Positions 3,065 to 6,100 of a stretch of DNA of 6,100 nucleotides are shown piece after piece. The DNA comes from Euryarchaeota archaeon UBA60 (GTDB taxonomy: Archaea > Thermoplasmatota > Poseidoniia > Poseidoniales > Poseidoniaceae): assembly GCA_002503395.1 (NCBI GenBank), contig DARQ01000057.1, positions 1 to 6,100 on the forward strand. The letters are read 5' to 3'. How positions within the stretch are numbered: position 1 is the stretch's first letter; the number at the start of each line of letters is the position of its first letter. The translations under genes and the position numbers were made by a program. The notes below the pieces were generated by a model that was not told where the DNA came from, did no database searches, and saw only the letters and a list, made by a program, of their open reading frames with translations.

Positions 3065-6000
3065 ATGTCGACCCATTCAACCCCCCCCGAGAACACCCTC
3101 CGTTCATTGTTGGTGACTCTACTCATCGTGCTACAAGCCTCGCTGTTTATTCCCCCGGCAGTCGCCGATGGCGGAGTCGTGCAGACCTTTAGCGGCGGGT
3201 TGGCCGAAATCACGCTTTCCCTGCAGGGAAATACCTCTGTGTCATCCATTGTTTCGCTTCCTCGCAATGCTACTTTCGCCACTGCATCCTTTGAGATTTC
3301 CACCGATCACGAGGATAATTCACCGGGGAATGTGTGGCTCGATATCGATGAGGATGGATTTTGGGAGTGGGCTTGGAATGGAACTGGCCATGGTGAAATG
3401 AGTAAGCAAGCGGTATTCACAGATGGTGCAAGTAATTCCAGCTTTCAGATTTCAAGTAATTCATCACAGGGCCAGGGTTTCATTCTGCCACCCTCTGCAT
3501 CAATTTCCAGCACCTCTCTGAACGTTTCTTTTTCTCCGGAGGTTGGTGGTGGTTTGTGGCAGTTCGGTACCATTACCGATATTGAAATTGCATCTGTCGA
3601 TGGCGATGCTTTACCAGAAGTAATCGTCTTGAACGAATCTGCTTCAGGAGCGATGGTTGGTGTATTTGAATGGAATTCATCGGCTCAGACGATGACCTCG
3701 AATTGGGTTACGACCTGCGATAATGCAACCGATATACGCGTCGGTGATATCGATAATGACGGCGATGATGATATCGGAGTTTTCGATTCCAGTGAGATGC
3801 AGATATGCGTTCATTTTGCAAATTCCCTTGGGTTGTCGGCGGTATCAAACTATAGTCTACCCCCGGGTTCTATCGATGCTCATCTCGCTGACCTTGATGG
3901 CGACGGTTCGGCTGAATTGATATCTGCCAGTTCGGGCGGTGACCTCAACCTCAGGGTCTGGGATTCTGGTTCCGGGGTATTCGGTGAGAACCAGACTCAG
4001 ATGGTCGAGGCGAATGAAAGCGTAGGAATGCCGGCGCAACTCAATGGCCTGATAACCGGAGAATTTCACGGTGTCGGTAATGACTCTTCAGTCGTGGTTT
4101 TCGATTCGATGGGCCACGCAACCCTGTGGAATTGGAGCGGCTCGGCTTGGATAGGCCCGATGAATTTCTTCGACGGCATCAAAGGTGGCACACTGGTGCA
4201 CGATTTTGATAGCAACGGTTACGCAGATATCATCGGCACGGCCGATGGAATGGTCACCTTGGCATTGTTCAATGGTACCGGTTGGAATGCGACATTGGTG
4301 ACGACTGCCGCAGTTGATTTTTCGCATATAGGCGATTACGATGGCAATGGCCAATTGGAGATTTTGACGGCAAATGCCGGCACCCCCGACGGTAGTGATA
4401 CAACCTTCACCGGCTCGATTTCGCTGCGCCATCTCAACGGCACGACCATCGCAGCAACCTCAACATTCGTGCTACAGCCTTGGACATCACCGAAGCAGAT
4501 TCTGCTAGCAGATGTGAACGGCGATGGCACCGATGAACATATCGTAGCCGCTGGAGAATCCCAAGCGGGGATATTCGTCAGTGCGTGGCACAGTTTGAGT
4601 ATCGATGCCAATAATGATTCGGTTGCTGAGGCTACTGTCAGAGGATATTCCGGAGATGGTCAACGAGGACTTGAGCCGTTGTACTGGCTCGATCTGGAGA
4701 ATACGATTGAGCAGGCGATTTCCCCACTGTTGATGACCTTGGGAAGCGGCGTGGATGACTATGGTAATGATTTGGCAATCATTTCCCCTGCCATAAGCGC
4801 AAATGGAGTCGGTCAGGCATTATTGCAAGATTTGGAAGTGCTCTACGACGTTACTCTGACCGTTGATGCAAACCCCCATATCTCAGCGAATCTAACCAAT
4901 GTATTCAATCAGAAAATGCAACTTGGAAACGGTACTTTCAACCTTGAATTACCTTTCAATTCTACCGCTGCTGGCCCGATAAAGTTGAGGAATATGTTGG
5001 CGATATGGAACCCTGGGGCGCCAAATATCGCTGTGCCCATAAAACCGAAAATAGTACTTGAAACCCTCAATTCCACCGGGGTCTTCTTCCACTGGCAGAA
5101 TATTAGTTTCTGGGGCGAAGACCTGTTAAATTTCCAGGTATTCAAGACCTCGTCAGGTGGCGAATTCGATTACACATCACCGATTTCATCTGGTATCATG
5201 AATCAATCGTTCGACTTGGATGTTGTCGTCGGTCAATCCTACGATTACGCGGTCCGCTCAATCCATCAGTTCGGGGTTACCAGCAATCTGTCCGACCGTC
5301 TCGCCGTCACCATTCCGTTTCCAGCCCCACCTGATACCGTAAGTGGGGTTGTGGTCAGCGATGTAGGCAGCGATAACGGTGGTCAAATCAATGTTGGTTG
5401 GTCTGAAAACACCGATACCTTCGACCATTATTCGATCTATGTCCACGACCTCGGAGCCTCCGGCCCAGTCTCATTTGCAAATCTCAATGCGGCGCTGAAT
5501 GTCAGTGCCGGTAATAGCAACGCCATCCTTTCCATGACCTCGGCAGTTCTCGATGGCCTCGGCCAGGTCCTAACCGCATCAGCGCCGCTCGACCACAATT
5601 CCGAGTATTGGGTTGCTGTGATAGCCGCCGACCAATATGGCAACCAGACCTTTACGGCGACTTCAGTCGGCCCAGTCATCGCCCGAAATGATACCGTGGT
5701 TCCTGCAGAAATCACCCTCGGTGTAGATATCGTCGATGCTGGCAGTGGCGAGGCTGCAGAAATGTTGATACGGCAATCGGCATTTTTCAACGGCACTCTT
5801 CTGACCTTGAACGCGACTTTATTACTCGATGGATTGCCGGCTGAGGGCCAGCCGATTGCCATTCAGATGACCGATGGGAATATCTGGTTCAATTATAGCG
5901 GTATGACCGATTCATCCGGGGTCATGAGCCAATTTACCGGTGAGCCATGGAGCACCGTTGTCGGCAGCAACGCTGTCGGTGGCGAGATCACCATCACTGC

Positions 6001-6100
6001 AACCTACGTAGGCAATGCCGGCTCGACCGCGGTACAGCCTATTGCCGCAGCCGTAAAGCAAGTGAATACCACTGCTGGCATCGAGGCCTCTCTATCGCTA
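3065..6100 (+). CDS. Large secreted surface protein: signal peptide, seven FG-GAP-like blades, FN3 and Ig-like domains (incomplete at 3' end)
   Basis: The frame is open for 1,012 codons to the right edge without a stop. ATG 3065 is the only start after the in-frame stop at 2984-2986. Residues 1-34 are a Sec signal peptide: hydrophobic core LLVTLLIVLQASLFI (15-29) and cleavage motif A-V-A before D35. Residues 35 to about 165 form a beta-rich domain with LDIDEDG (92-98) and WEWAWNG (100-106). From about 170 to 510 there are seven blade repeats with calcium-loop motifs near residues 179, 228, 276, 333, 380, 424 and 483 (such as DIDNDGDDD, DLDGDG, DVNGDGTD), matching an integrin-alpha/VCBS-like propeller; the one near 333 (EFHGVGND) is degenerate. 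About 510-660 is an unassigned beta region. FN3-like domains follow at about 661-750 and 754-873, then an Ig-like domain from about 880. Roughly 30 N-x-S/T sequons and only two cysteines (218, 248) are present. Likely cell-surface adhesion or binding; the anchor, if any, is beyond the window. Confidence 0.9.
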   Translation, partial: MSTHSTPPENTLRSLLVTLLIVLQASLFIPPAVADGGVVQTFSGGLAEITLSLQGNTSVSSIVSLPRNATFATASFEISTDHEDNSPGNVWLDIDEDGFWEWAWNGTGHGEMSKQAVFTDGASNSSFQISSNSSQGQGFILPPSASISSTSLNVSFSPEVGGGLWQFGTITDIEIASVDGDALPEVIVLNESASGAMVGVFEWNSSAQTMTSNWVTTCDNATDIRVGDIDNDGDDDIGVFDSSEMQICVHFANSLGLSAVSNYSLPPGSIDAHLADLDGDGSAELISASSGGDLNLRVWDSGSGVFGENQTQMVEANESVGMPAQLNGLITGEFHGVGNDSSVVVFDSMGHATLWNWSGSAWIGPMNFFDGIKGGTLVHDFDSNGYADIIGTADGMVTLALFNGTGWNATLVTTAAVDFSHIGDYDGNGQLEILTANAGTPDGSDTTFTGSISLRHLNGTTIAATSTFVLQPWTSPKQILLADVNGDGTDEHIVAAGESQAGIFVSAWHSLSIDANNDSVAEATVRGYSGDGQRGLEPLYWLDLENTIEQAISPLLMTLGSGVDDYGNDLAIISPAISANGVGQALLQDLEVLYDVTLTVDANPHISANLTNVFNQKMQLGNGTFNLELPFNSTAAGPIKLRNMLAIWNPGAPNIAVPIKPKIVLETLNSTGVFFHWQNISFWGEDLLNFQVFKTSSGGEFDYTSPISSGIMNQSFDLDVVVGQSYDYAVRSIHQFGVTSNLSDRLAVTIPFPAPPDTVSGVVVSDVGSDNGGQINVGWSENTDTFDHYSIYVHDLGASGPVSFANLNAALNVSAGNSNAILSMTSAVLDGLGQVLTASAPLDHNSEYWVAVIAADQYGNQTFTATSVGPVIARNDTVVPAEITLGVDIVDAGSGEAAEMLIRQSAFFNGTLLTLNATLLLDGLPAEGQPIAIQMTDGNIWFNYSGMTDSSGVMSQFTGEPWSTVVGSNAVGGEITITATYVGNAGSTAVQPIAAAVKQVNTTAGIEASLSL
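3081..3088 (+). repeat. Poly-C tract (C8) in the signal-peptide codons
   Basis: Eight consecutive C bases encode part of T6-P7-P8, directly before the signal-peptide core. At this length the frame given by the sequence produces an intact signal peptide and a long open frame, so the count appears right. Such tracts are prone to slippage or sequencing error; any ±1 change would disrupt the gene from ATG 3065. Confidence 0.6.

Noticed and set aside
2911..3192. Plus-strand 93-codon frame upstream of and overlapping the surface-protein start.
   Set aside because: No promoter or ribosome site, no motif, Pro/Arg-rich end where it overlaps the real signal peptide in another frame.
5437..5862. Minus-strand 141-codon frame inside the surface-protein gene.
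   Set aside because: It lies wholly opposite FN3/Ig-like coding sequence and its translation shows no domain.
1..6100. CRISPR array, insertion sequence, integrase, toxin-antitoxin or other defence genes.
   Set aside because: No regularly spaced repeats, transposase or recombinase motifs, or recognisable defence domains are seen on either strand.

Overview
The window looks archaeal, most likely a planktonic marine euryarchaeon of the Poseidoniales (Marine Group II) type. Direct signs are a tRNA-Arg with archaeal features, TATA-like boxes centred about 26-27 bp upstream of start codons with no room for a leader (leaderless transcripts), and a very large secreted protein rich in N-glycosylation sequons with calcium-loop beta-propeller repeats. 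The lineage is an inference from gene style, not from a marker gene. Base composition is close to 50% GC, apart from an AT-rich gap at about 2740-2930.

Layout. 1-155 (minus): N-terminal piece of a probable YczE/YitT-like membrane protein running off the left edge, with a clear leaderless promoter. 156-397: no gene; it holds that promoter, several short hairpins, a 12-bp copy of the tRNA 3' end and a T-rich tRNA terminator. 398-471 (minus): tRNA-Arg (anticodon GCG). 573-1717 (plus): a two-gene operon, a hotdog-fold acyl-CoA thioesterase and a four-helix membrane protein, joined by an ATGA stop/start overlap. 1758-2711 (minus): a second two-gene operon, transcribed as a winged-helix DNA-binding protein and then a pentapeptide-repeat protein whose ribosome site overlaps the upstream stop codon. 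2712-3064: divergent intergenic region with promoter-like boxes and two short palindromes. 3065-6100 (plus): an incomplete gene of at least 1,012 codons for a secreted surface protein with a signal peptide, an N-terminal beta domain, seven FG-GAP-like blades, two FN3-like domains and an Ig-like domain; it continues past the right edge.

How the genes may work together. The thioesterase and membrane protein are translationally coupled and may share a job in acyl/lipid metabolism. The winged-helix protein is divergent from the surface protein and is the natural candidate to regulate itself and perhaps that gene. No CRISPR array, insertion sequence, rRNA or recognisable defence system is visible. 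The parts that deserve a second look are the repeat-bounded non-coding segment beside the tRNA, the winged-helix/pentapeptide pair, and the architecture and glycosylation density of the surface protein.
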